From NCBI GenBank assembly GCA_009693345.1, contig SHXL01000185.1:1-5134 (forward strand): a DNA stretch of 5,134 nt, in the 5' to 3' direction. Every line of letters begins with the position of its first letter. Within the stretch, counting starts at the first letter, position 1. This DNA comes from Betaproteobacteria bacterium (GTDB taxonomy: Bacteria > Pseudomonadota > Gammaproteobacteria > Burkholderiales > SG8-39). Both the position numbers and the translations under genes were made by a program. Below are positions 1 to 5,134 of the stretch, piece after piece. The notes below the pieces were generated by a model, which saw only the letters and a list, made by a program, of their open reading frames with translations, was not told the origin of the DNA and did not search any database.

Positions 1-248
1 TCCACCTGGATGTCGGGAATCATCTCTGGCACGCCTTCCATCACCTCGCCGCGCTTCAGGATCGTGGCGCCATAGCCCATCAGCTCGGAGACGCTTTTCC
101 CGTCGCGCGCGCCTTCCATCACCGCCGCCGTGATGTAAGCGACGGCCTCCGGGTAGTTGAGCTTCAGGCCGCGCCCCTTGCGCCGCTCGGCGAGCAATGC
201 GGCGGTGAAGACCAAAAGCTTGTCCTTTTCCCTTGGGGTCAGTTCCAC
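1..248 (-). CDS. ureA: Urease subunit gamma UreA (3' end cut by the window edge)
   Basis: UreA is the small structural subunit of urease, the cytoplasmic nickel enzyme that hydrolyses urea to ammonia and carbamate; it assembles with UreB and UreC. The 82 complete codons seen begin MELTPREKDKLLVF and contain LLAERRKGRGLKLNYPEA (residues 19-36), the AYITAAVMEGARDGKSV stretch and a GEVMEGVPEMIPDIQV end, all typical of UreA. The family is about 100 residues long, so roughly 18 C-terminal residues lie beyond position 1. The start is GTG at 248-246. An in-frame TAG (266-264) lies only six codons upstream and no ATG lies between, so GTG is the only conventional start. One base separates it from the stop of the upstream hydratase gene, and the only Shine-Dalgarno-like bases are GGA (260-258), so translation is probably coupled to the upstream gene. 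ureB and ureC are expected further left but are not seen. Confidence 0.97.
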   Translation of the reverse strand, partial: MELTPREKDKLLVFTAALLAERRKGRGLKLNYPEAVAYITAAVMEGARDGKSVSELMGYGATILKRGEVMEGVPEMIPDIQV

Positions 249-249
249 G

Positions 250-1050
250 TCAATTGATCCGTACTACGGCCTCTCCGATTCCGGGAAAATGCGCTTTCAC
301 TTCGTCGCCCGCTTTCGCGATTTCCAGCCCGGTCCAGGCGCCCGTGGTAACGATGTCCCCAGCGCGCAGGCCGAGACCGCGCTTGCCGCAGTGCCTGGCG
401 AGCCAAGGCAGCAGCCGCATCGGATTGCCGTACGAGTGCGCGCCCACCGCCTTCACCACCCGCGAGCCGATCCGGAACTCGACCTCCTGCTTCAGAAAAT
501 CGATCTTCTGCCAGTCCTTCGTGCCGCTGCCCACAACGAGGCCGCCGTTATTCTGGAAATCCGCCAGTTTCCACAGGGCCGAGGTCCCCTTCCAGTTTGC
601 GAGCCGCGTGTCGCACAGTTCGATCACCACCAGCGCTTCGCCGACCGCCTCGGCGACCGACCTCTCGGAATAAGGCCGTGTGCGCGGCGGCAGATCCTTC
701 GCGAACCGGAAGGCTACCTCCGCCTCGACGCCGACCATGTTCATCGACGTCGCGGCGACACTCACCACGCTGCGCAGCAGCAGCGCAATCGGCGCAGCGG
801 TGGGCTCGACCTGGTCGCTCGGGCCGCCCACCTTCCACGCGGTCGCGCGCACGCCGGGCCACAATTCGGCGAATACTTCGTCCTGCACGCGGTAGGCCTC
901 GCTTTCCTTCTGCGGCTCGATCCCGCCGGTCGACGCGGGCGTCCGTGTCCGGTGCGCAGCCACCAGCAGCCGCGTGGCCTTGGCTATAACGGTGGCGCCG
1001 TGTTTGCGCATGGCATGCACCAGCGCCTCATTCGCCTTCTCTCGTGTCAT
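250..1050 (-). CDS. 2-keto-4-pentenoate hydratase / fumarylacetoacetate hydrolase-family protein inside the urease operon
   Basis: This 266-residue protein has the length and fold signature of the MhpD-like hydratases and decarboxylases, which add water to, or decarboxylate, 2-keto-enoic acids in aromatic meta-cleavage pathways using a divalent metal. Visible marks are AYRVQDEV (52-59), a WKVGGPS turn (72-78), a VGVEAEVAF metal site with E109 and E111, and VVIELCDTRLANWK (141-154), where E144 (or D147) would be the third metal ligand. ADFQNNGGLVVG (163-174) and the C-terminal GDIVTTGAWTGLEIAKAGDEV (231-251) complete the pattern. The putative metal ligands are intact, so it is probably an active enzyme, but its substrate cannot be read from sequence. 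It starts at ATG 1050, overlapping the ureD stop as ATGA, with AGGA (1064-1061) ten bases upstream. It ends one base before the ureA GTG. No other catabolic gene is beside it, so a role in aromatic degradation is not supported by context. Confidence 0.9.
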   Translation of the reverse strand: MTREKANEALVHAMRKHGATVIAKATRLLVAAHRTRTPASTGGIEPQKESEAYRVQDEVFAELWPGVRATAWKVGGPSDQVEPTAAPIALLLRSVVSVAATSMNMVGVEAEVAFRFAKDLPPRTRPYSERSVAEAVGEALVVIELCDTRLANWKGTSALWKLADFQNNGGLVVGSGTKDWQKIDFLKQEVEFRIGSRVVKAVGAHSYGNPMRLLPWLARHCGKRGLGLRAGDIVTTGAWTGLEIAKAGDEVKAHFPGIGEAVVRIN

Positions 1051-1880
1051 GTTCGCCAGATCCTGGGTTCGGTGGCGTCCCGGCCGGTGAGCGCGGGACG
1101 AAGGATGCGCCAGAGCGCGGCGAAGTAGCGCCGCGCCGTTTCGCTGGAATCGCCCAGGTAGCGGGCGAGAAGGATCCCGGGCAGGAGCGTCACCGCGCCG
1201 GCGCCGGAGGTCGGTTTCAATTTTCTCAAGTTATCAAGAATTTTCTTGTCGATATTCAAAAACGATGCAAACAGTGTTCCATAAACCGGTGCGCCCGCCA
1301 GTCCCGCCGGAGAATCCTGCAACCTGCCGCCGCCGTCAATCCGGCCGCGTTCGAGCCACAGCAATCTCCCTTCGCGGCGGATCCGGATCGAACTGCGCAA
1401 GCTGCCGCGCGCGAACCGTTCCCCCGAGCCGGTGCGCCCCAGGCACACGATGTCCCAGCCGATGATTCCGGCCTGCGCGCTCAAGTGCACATCGTACGCG
1501 GTCTCCGCCAGCGCGCCGTCGAACACGATCGTTTCCTGCGGCAACCACTCGAGCAGCCCCTGCACGTCGAATTCCGCGGTCTGCTTCGCCCAGGGCCCCG
1601 CCGACCGGTACCATTTTGCCGCGCCAGGGGTCGTCAGCAGCACCGAGGCATTCTCCCCTGCTTTTACGTTCAGGCTCAGTTCGTCGCCCCCGGCGATTCC
1701 TCCCGGCGGGTGCACCACGATGGCGTGGCAGACCCCGTTCCCCTCGGGGTAAAGCGGCTTCTGAACCACCAGCGGTCCATCGTGGATTTTTCTTCTCAGG
1801 GTTGTTCTTTGATCCGCAAAGTCAAAATCAAGGGAAAGGCTGGCTTTCCAGGCGCTGACGAGCGGCTCGGCGACATGCAT
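1047..1880 (-). CDS. ureD: Urease accessory protein UreD (UreH)
   Basis: UreD is the scaffold accessory protein that binds apo-urease and, with UreF and UreG, delivers nickel to the active site. The translation has the family blocks in order: RRKIHDGPLVVQKPLYPEG near the N-terminus, HPPGGIAGGD (57-66), TTPGAAKWYRS (83-93), EWLPQETIVFDG (111-122), IIGWDIVCLGR (139-149) and LWRILRPALTGR (257-267). From ATG 1880 it is 277 residues, full length for the family. A TTG two codons further out (1886) would give 279 residues; ATG was preferred. No clear Shine-Dalgarno sequence precedes either start. It is the first gene of the visible urease run and overlaps the hydratase gene by four bases. Residues 209-222 (NIDKKILDNLRKLK, bases 1215-1256) are conspicuously AT-rich and lysine/asparagine/isoleucine-rich compared with the rest of the gene, though the frame stays open and the flanking UreD blocks are conserved. 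Confidence 0.96.
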   Translation of the reverse strand: MHVAEPLVSAWKASLSLDFDFADQRTTLRRKIHDGPLVVQKPLYPEGNGVCHAIVVHPPGGIAGGDELSLNVKAGENASVLLTTPGAAKWYRSAGPWAKQTAEFDVQGLLEWLPQETIVFDGALAETAYDVHLSAQAGIIGWDIVCLGRTGSGERFARGSLRSSIRIRREGRLLWLERGRIDGGGRLQDSPAGLAGAPVYGTLFASFLNIDKKILDNLRKLKPTSGAGAVTLLPGILLARYLGDSSETARRYFAALWRILRPALTGRDATEPRIWRT

Positions 1881-1886
1881 GCCCAA

Positions 1887-1892
1887 ATAATA
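1887..1892 (-). promoter_or_regulatory. Possible -10 element for ureD
   Basis: On the minus strand this reads TATTAT, five of six matches to the bacterial -10 consensus, in an otherwise GC-rich gap between divergent genes. It lies six bases before the ureD ATG at 1880, so a transcript starting from it would have almost no leader. That would fit the missing ribosome binding site. No good -35 box is present at 16-18 bases: the nearest candidate, TTGCCG (1918-1913), has a 20-base spacer. This is a weak, purely positional inference. Confidence 0.25.
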
Positions 1893-1901
1893 CCGTCAGC
1901 G

Positions 1902-1918
1902 TTGCCGGGGGGCGGCAA
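1902..1918. repeat. Short inverted repeat with a five-G loop in the divergent gap
   Basis: TTGCCG (1902-1907) and CGGCAA (1913-1918) are perfect reverse complements separated by GGGGG. The structure sits in the gap between the divergent ureD and methyltransferase genes and ends on the A of the upstream candidate ATG at 1918. It could be an operator half-site pair or a small RNA hairpin, or chance in GC-rich DNA. If transcribed on the plus strand it would partly bury an ATG at 1918, which is one reason to prefer the start at 1936. It has no T-tract, so it is not a typical intrinsic terminator. Confidence 0.4.
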
Positions 1919-1926
1919 TGTACTAT

Positions 1927-1930
1927 GGAG
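1927..1930 (+). promoter_or_regulatory. Shine-Dalgarno GGAG that decides the methyltransferase start
   Basis: GGAG lies five bases before the ATG at 1936, a normal spacing for a ribosome binding site. The alternative ATG at 1918 has only a G-run within a hairpin upstream. This favours 1936 as the true start of the FkbM-family gene. Confidence 0.55.
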
Positions 1931-1935
1931 ATGAG

Positions 1936-2649
1936 ATGCGCAGGAAAGGCCGCACGGCACGCAAGCTGAAGAAACTCGCCTGGCGCTTCAGCCAGCCCGA
2001 ATGGGCCGACAATCACGGCGTCATGCTGCCGGTGAAGCATGCGCTGGTGTCGCCGGGCATCGCCCGCGAAATCTACCTGGGCGACTACGAAGCGAAGGAA
2101 ATCGAGATCATATCCAGGCGCCTGGCGGCCGACGACGTGGTGTTCGAAGCCGGCGCCGGGCTGGGTTTCCTGTCCGCGTACTGCGCCAAGCGCACCGGAT
2201 CGGAGAGGGTGTTCGCCTACGAGGCCAACCCCGAACTGCTGCCGCTGATCCGCGCAACGCATGCGCGCAACCAGGTGGCGCCGACGCTGATCAACGCGCT
2301 GCTGGCAAAGGGCGAGGGCGAGCGCGAGTTCCACCTCGAAGCCGAATTCTGGGCCTCCTCCGCGCACCGCGGCGGCGGACGCTCGATCACCGTCCGCCAG
2401 CTCGACCTCAACGCCGAGCTGGCGCGCGTGAAGCCCAGCTTCCTGATCGTGGACATCGAGGGCGGCGAAGCCGAGTTCTTCGCGGGCGCCGAGCTGTCGA
2501 CGGTGCGCAAGATCTGCGTCGAAACCCATGCCGACGTGCTCGGCGACCGGGTGCTGTCCGAGATGTTCGCCGGACTGGTGGCGAAAGGCTTCGCCCTCGA
2601 CTTTTCCCTGATCCGCAAGAACGTCTTCTTCTTCCACCGGCCGGCATGA
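1936..2649 (+). CDS. FkbM-family SAM-dependent methyltransferase
   Basis: FkbM-family enzymes transfer a methyl group from S-adenosylmethionine, often to a sugar hydroxyl in polysaccharide or natural-product pathways. From ATG 1936 the protein is 237 residues. A basic N-terminus is followed by the cofactor loop VVFEAGAGLGFLSAY (about 68-82) with the E-x-G-x-G-x-G pattern. The acidic residue of the next strand follows in VFAYEANPELLPLI, and then the FkbM hallmark FLIVDIEGGEAEFF (about 169-182). It ends KNVFFFHRPA. No signal peptide or membrane helix is seen, so it is probably cytoplasmic. A longer version from ATG 1918 would add six residues; GGAG at 1927-1930 argues for 1936. The stop overlaps the next gene's start as ATGA (2646-2649). 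The two glycosyltransferases downstream suggest that the acceptor is a sugar in a surface glycan; that is inference, and the exact substrate is unknown. Confidence 0.9.
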   Translation: MRRKGRTARKLKKLAWRFSQPEWADNHGVMLPVKHALVSPGIAREIYLGDYEAKEIEIISRRLAADDVVFEAGAGLGFLSAYCAKRTGSERVFAYEANPELLPLIRATHARNQVAPTLINALLAKGEGEREFHLEAEFWASSAHRGGGRSITVRQLDLNAELARVKPSFLIVDIEGGEAEFFAGAELSTVRKICVETHADVLGDRVLSEMFAGLVAKGFALDFSLIRKNVFFFHRPA

Positions 2650-3623
2650 CGGTTCGCGACGTCCTGCTGATCGCCCACGGCAGCCTGCATCCCGCCCTGC
2701 GCCGCGAACTGGCCGCGCGCGGCCTGGTGCTGCGCGAGAGCCGGCGCTGGCAGGACGCCGATCGCAGCCAACCGGAACGCATCCTCGGGGCCTACACCTG
2801 GTTCTACGAGGCCCTGCGCCATCCGCTGACCGCATGGCAAATGCATCGCTTGCTGCGGCGGCAGGAGATCCCGTTGTTCGTGTGGAACCAGGATGCGCCG
2901 CATTACCTGAATCGGGTGGCGTGGCGCCTCGATTGGCTGGACCGCGCGCGCCTGTTCGACATCTACGCCACGCACAGCCTGGTCGATGCGCGGCGCAACT
3001 TTGCCGACAGCGTACTCTACCTCGCAAATGCCGCCGACACCCGCAACTACCGATTGCGCGACGCGACCCTCGCCGGCCTGCGCGACCCCGCCCGCTATAC
3101 CTGCGACGTCAGCTTCCTGGGCGCCATGGACGGCAACCGGTACAAGGAAATGCGCAGCCGCCAGGCGTTTTTCGCCGCCTTGGGCGAACGCCTCTCCGCG
3201 CGCGGCATCCGTTTCCTGTTCCGCGAATCGGCCGGCATAAACGCTGAGGAATTGGTGGCCCTGTATCAGCAGAGCCGCATCAACCTCAACTTCGGCGCCT
3301 CCTGCGACTACGGGGCGCCGCTGGCTTCGGGCCTGCCCGAGCGCTGCTACGGCATTCCGGCCAGCGGCGGCTTCCTGCTGTGCGACCGGCGCATCCATGC
3401 GCGCGACGATTTCACGCCGGGTGAAAACTGGGCCGAGTTCGACGGGCTCGACGACTGCGTGGCGAGGATCGAATTCTGGCTCGCGGATTTCGCAGCTGCG
3501 CGCGAGTTTGCCGAGCGCTGCCACGCCCATGTCCTGGCGCACCACACCTACGCCCACCGCGCGGCAAGCCTGCACAAGGCCCTGCTGGACTGGCATGCAG
3601 GCAAACGGGGCAGGCTGCAATGA
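2646..3623 (+). CDS. CgeB-like glycosyltransferase (Glyco_trans_1_2 type, GT-B fold)
   Basis: The protein has 325 residues and the layout of CgeB-like glycosyltransferases, predicted to add a sugar from an activated nucleotide donor to a glycan or protein acceptor. The N-terminal half includes FVWNQDAPHYLN (78-89), FDIYATHSLVDA (104-115) and VLYLANAADTRNY (123-135), matching the family pattern of an aromatic/acidic DxP loop and a leucine-(A/P)-x-AA-D motif. The C-terminal donor-binding half has SRINLNFG (210-217), LPERCYGIPASGGFLLCD (230-247), in which E232 is the conserved acidic residue, DDFTPGENWAEFD (254-266) and a helical tail. The start at 2646 overlaps the methyltransferase stop by four bases and has no Shine-Dalgarno sequence, which points to translational coupling. 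The frame stays open far upstream, but only as a shadow of the methyltransferase gene. Donor and acceptor cannot be told from sequence. Confidence 0.85.
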   Translation: MTVRDVLLIAHGSLHPALRRELAARGLVLRESRRWQDADRSQPERILGAYTWFYEALRHPLTAWQMHRLLRRQEIPLFVWNQDAPHYLNRVAWRLDWLDRARLFDIYATHSLVDARRNFADSVLYLANAADTRNYRLRDATLAGLRDPARYTCDVSFLGAMDGNRYKEMRSRQAFFAALGERLSARGIRFLFRESAGINAEELVALYQQSRINLNFGASCDYGAPLASGLPERCYGIPASGGFLLCDRRIHARDDFTPGENWAEFDGLDDCVARIEFWLADFAAAREFAERCHAHVLAHHTYAHRAASLHKALLDWHAGKRGRLQ

Positions 3624-4597
3624 CGGCGCCGCTGTTGTCGCTCGTAGTCCCGGTCTACAACGTCGCGCCCTACCTGCCGCGCTGCCTGGAAAGCCTCGCC
3701 GCGCTGGCGCCGCCAGCCGACGAGATCATCGTCGTCGATGACGGCTCGACCGACGACTGCCCGCGCATCCTTGCCGGGTTCGCCCCGCGCCTGCCCCGGA
3801 TGCGGGTGATCCGCCAGGAAAACGGCGGACTTTCGGCGGCGCGCAACACCGGCCTCGACGCGGCGCGCGGGAAATACCTCGCCTTCGTCGACTCCGACGA
3901 CTTCGTCTCGCCTGACGCCTATGCCGAGGCGTTGCGCCTGGCGGAAGACGGAGAGCTCGACATGGTGCTGCTCAATGCCGAGTACCATTTCGAGGGCCGC
4001 CAGGCTGATTACGCGATCTACGCCGATGTGCCGGCCACGGGCATCGTTCCGGGTCGCGAATGGCTGCGGCAGCGCTTCCGCGCCCGGCGCCTGCTGCACA
4101 TGGTCTGGATGCACCTGTATCGCCGCGATTTCATCGAAGCCAACCGTTTGCGCTTCGTGCCGCCGCTGATCCACGAGGACGTGGTCTGGACCACGCGCGC
4201 GCTGCTCGCCGCCAGCCGCGTCCGCTATACCGGGCACCGCGCGGTGCATTACCGGATTCCGGTGCGCACGTTCAGCGACGAGGAAAACCAGAAACGCGCG
4301 CAACTCATCGTCGATAGCAGCGTGTACAACGCCGCAACGTTGGCCGCGATATCGGCCGCACTGACGGACGATGCCGAGCTGCGCCAGCTCCTCGACTACC
4401 ATCTGGTGGACGGCGCCCTCTCGGTGTTCCACAAGCTGGCGAAGATGCCGGATCGCCAGGTCGCCGGCGCCACCCTGTCGCGCCTGCGCCGCGAGGGATT
4501 CCTGCGCCTGCTCTGGCAGCATGCCGCCGACTACACGCAGCGGCGGCGCATCGCGCGGCACTGGCTGCGCTCCTGGCTGGCCGGAATCGGCAAGTAA
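3620..4597 (+). CDS. Family 2 (GT-A) glycosyltransferase
   Basis: This is a 325-residue inverting-type glycosyltransferase, probably working at the cytoplasmic face of the inner membrane on a lipid-linked glycan. It opens LLSLVVPVYNVAPYLPRCLESL, the classic GT2 start. It then shows EIIVVDDGSTDD (35-46, nucleotide-sugar binding aspartates D40/D41), NGGLSAARNTGLDAARGKYL (68-87) and FVDSDDFVSPD (89-99), which contains the metal-binding DxD. LIHEDVVW (183-190) supplies the ED motif likely to hold the catalytic base. The remaining ~110 residues are helical and arginine-rich, with no clear membrane helix. The start at 3620 overlaps the previous stop as ATGA and has AGG (3612-3614) five bases upstream. 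It is the last gene of the plus-strand cassette, and its stop lies ten bases from the convergent urtE stop. Sugar specificity is not visible. Confidence 0.95.
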   Translation: MTAPLLSLVVPVYNVAPYLPRCLESLAALAPPADEIIVVDDGSTDDCPRILAGFAPRLPRMRVIRQENGGLSAARNTGLDAARGKYLAFVDSDDFVSPDAYAEALRLAEDGELDMVLLNAEYHFEGRQADYAIYADVPATGIVPGREWLRQRFRARRLLHMVWMHLYRRDFIEANRLRFVPPLIHEDVVWTTRALLAASRVRYTGHRAVHYRIPVRTFSDEENQKRAQLIVDSSVYNAATLAAISAALTDDAELRQLLDYHLVDGALSVFHKLAKMPDRQVAGATLSRLRREGFLRLLWQHAADYTQRRRIARHWLRSWLAGIGK

Positions 4598-4607
4598 GCC
4601 GCGGCCG
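4598..4607. other. Ten-base convergent gap without a terminator
   Basis: Only ten bases separate the plus-strand glycosyltransferase stop (4595-4597) and the minus-strand urtE stop (4610-4608). The sequence spans overlapping short palindromes (4598-4605 and 4601-4608) but has no longer stem and no T-tract on either strand. Transcripts from both sides probably run into each other's 3' ends. Confidence 0.6.
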
Positions 4608-5134
4608 CTATACCGCTAGGAGAGCCTTGACGCCGTCCTTCTCCATGTCGCTGCCCGCGCCGCGCTTCACGATTTCGCCGCGCTCCATCACCAGGTACTG
4701 GTCGGCGAGCGACCGCGCGAAGTCGTAGTACTGCTCCACCAGCAGGATCGCCATGTCGCCGGACGCGGCGAGCGCGCGGATGGCGCGCTCGATGTCCTTG
4801 ATGATGGAGGGCTGGATGCCCTCCGTGGGCTCGTCGAGGATCAGCAGCTTCGGCCCCATCGCCAGGGCACGGCCGATGGCGAGCTGCTGCTGCTGGCCGC
4901 CGGAAAGATCGCCGCCGCGGCGGCGCATCATCTGGTTCAGCACCGGGAACATCTCGAAAATTCGCGGCGGCACGCGTTCGCCCCGCGGGCGCGTCGCGAG
5001 GCCCATCTCCAGGTTCTCCGCCACCGTGAGGCGCGCGAATATTTCGCGCCCCTGGGGCACGTAGCCGATTCCGGCGCGCACGCGTTCAAATGATTTTGAA
5101 TTGGAAATGCTTTTCCCATAAAAAAGCACTTCTC
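4608..5134 (-). CDS. urtE: Urea ABC transporter ATP-binding protein UrtE (5' end cut by the window edge)
   Basis: UrtE is one of the two ATPases of the UrtABCDE high-affinity urea importer, related to LivF of branched-chain amino acid transport. The 174 complete residues seen carry the Q-loop in GIGYVPQGREIF, the ABC signature LSGGQQQQLAIGRAL, Walker B LLILDEPTEG, and GIQPSII just after it. The LVEQYYDFA segment and the C-terminal end DMEKDGVKALLAV follow. The EPTEGIQPSII and EQYYDFARSLAD wording points to UrtE rather than LivF. The family is about 230 residues, so the first ~55-60, including Walker A, lie to the right of position 5134; a GTG at 5129 is internal, not the start. urtABCD are expected further right. 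The first ~20 visible residues (about 5072-5134) are AT-rich and serine/lysine-rich compared with the rest. The gene runs on the same strand as ureD but is separated from it by the inverted glycan cassette. Confidence 0.94.
   Translation of the reverse strand, partial: EVLFYGKSISNSKSFERVRAGIGYVPQGREIFARLTVAENLEMGLATRPRGERVPPRIFEMFPVLNQMMRRRGGDLSGGQQQQLAIGRALAMGPKLLILDEPTEGIQPSIIKDIERAIRALAASGDMAILLVEQYYDFARSLADQYLVMERGEIVKRGAGSDMEKDGVKALLAV

Noticed and set aside
157..1128. Long open frame on the plus strand opposite ureA and the hydratase
   Set aside because: The product is arginine/proline/histidine-rich with no family resemblance, and the minus strand holds two clearly recognisable genes. 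It is a GC-rich antisense shadow.
1235..1248. CAAGAA-TT-TTCTTG hairpin in ureD as a terminator or internal promoter
   Set aside because: The stem is short and AT-rich with no T-tract, it lies inside a conserved gene, and no credible -35/-10 pair at normal spacing was found around it.
2001..2645. Extended N-terminus for the CgeB-like glycosyltransferase
   Set aside because: The frame is open but encodes arginine-rich noise and overlaps the entire methyltransferase gene; the ATG at 2646 with a four-base overlap gives a normal family-like start.
1828..3620. Two long minus-strand open frames (1828-3027 and 2217-3620) opposite the methyltransferase and CgeB-like genes
   Set aside because: Low-complexity, arginine- or alanine-rich translations without motifs, lying opposite genes with strong family signatures; typical of high GC at third positions.
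3548..4561. 337-codon minus-strand frame opposite the GT2 gene
   Set aside because: It mirrors the codon structure of the GT2 gene, whose DDGSTD and DSDD motifs are unmistakable; the antisense product has no recognisable domain.
4598..4608. GCCGCGGC/GCGGCCGC palindromes as a bidirectional terminator
   Set aside because: The palindromes are only eight bases long with no loop and no T-tract; such sites are common by chance in GC-rich DNA.
5114..5134. Six-T run (minus strand) in urtE as a frameshift
   Set aside because: The frame reads through into conserved UrtE sequence without a break, so there is no sign of a length error here.

Overview
The window is almost wall-to-wall coding DNA from a GC-rich Gram-negative bacterium. 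The gene families and the urea-uptake/urease gene order fit a proteobacterium, most likely a betaproteobacterium; no genus can be named from the sequence alone. No RNA gene, insertion sequence, integrase, CRISPR array or long repeat is visible.

Layout: the left part (1-1880) is on the minus strand and reads ureD, then a 2-keto-4-pentenoate hydratase/fumarylacetoacetate-hydrolase-family gene, then ureA, which runs off the left edge. These three genes touch or overlap: ATGA between ureD and the hydratase, and TGA-C-GTG between the hydratase and ureA. They look translationally coupled. The middle (about 1918-4597) is a plus-strand cassette of three genes joined by two ATGA overlaps: an FkbM-family methyltransferase, a CgeB-like glycosyltransferase and a family-2 (GT-A) glycosyltransferase. 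The right part (4608-5134) is the 3' three quarters of urtE, the last ATPase gene of the urea ABC transporter, again on the minus strand.

How they fit together: UrtABCDE imports urea, and UreABC, matured by UreD and the other accessory proteins, hydrolyses it. In many proteobacteria urtE is followed closely by ureD on the same strand. Here that path is split by about 2.7 kb of oppositely oriented surface-glycan-type genes, with only 10 bp on the urtE side and about 31-55 bp on the ureD side. The glycan cassette therefore looks like an insertion into, or a rearrangement of, a urea-utilisation locus. A second oddity is the hydratase gene lodged inside the ureD-ureA run. These two context anomalies are the most interesting points; each individual gene belongs to a known family.
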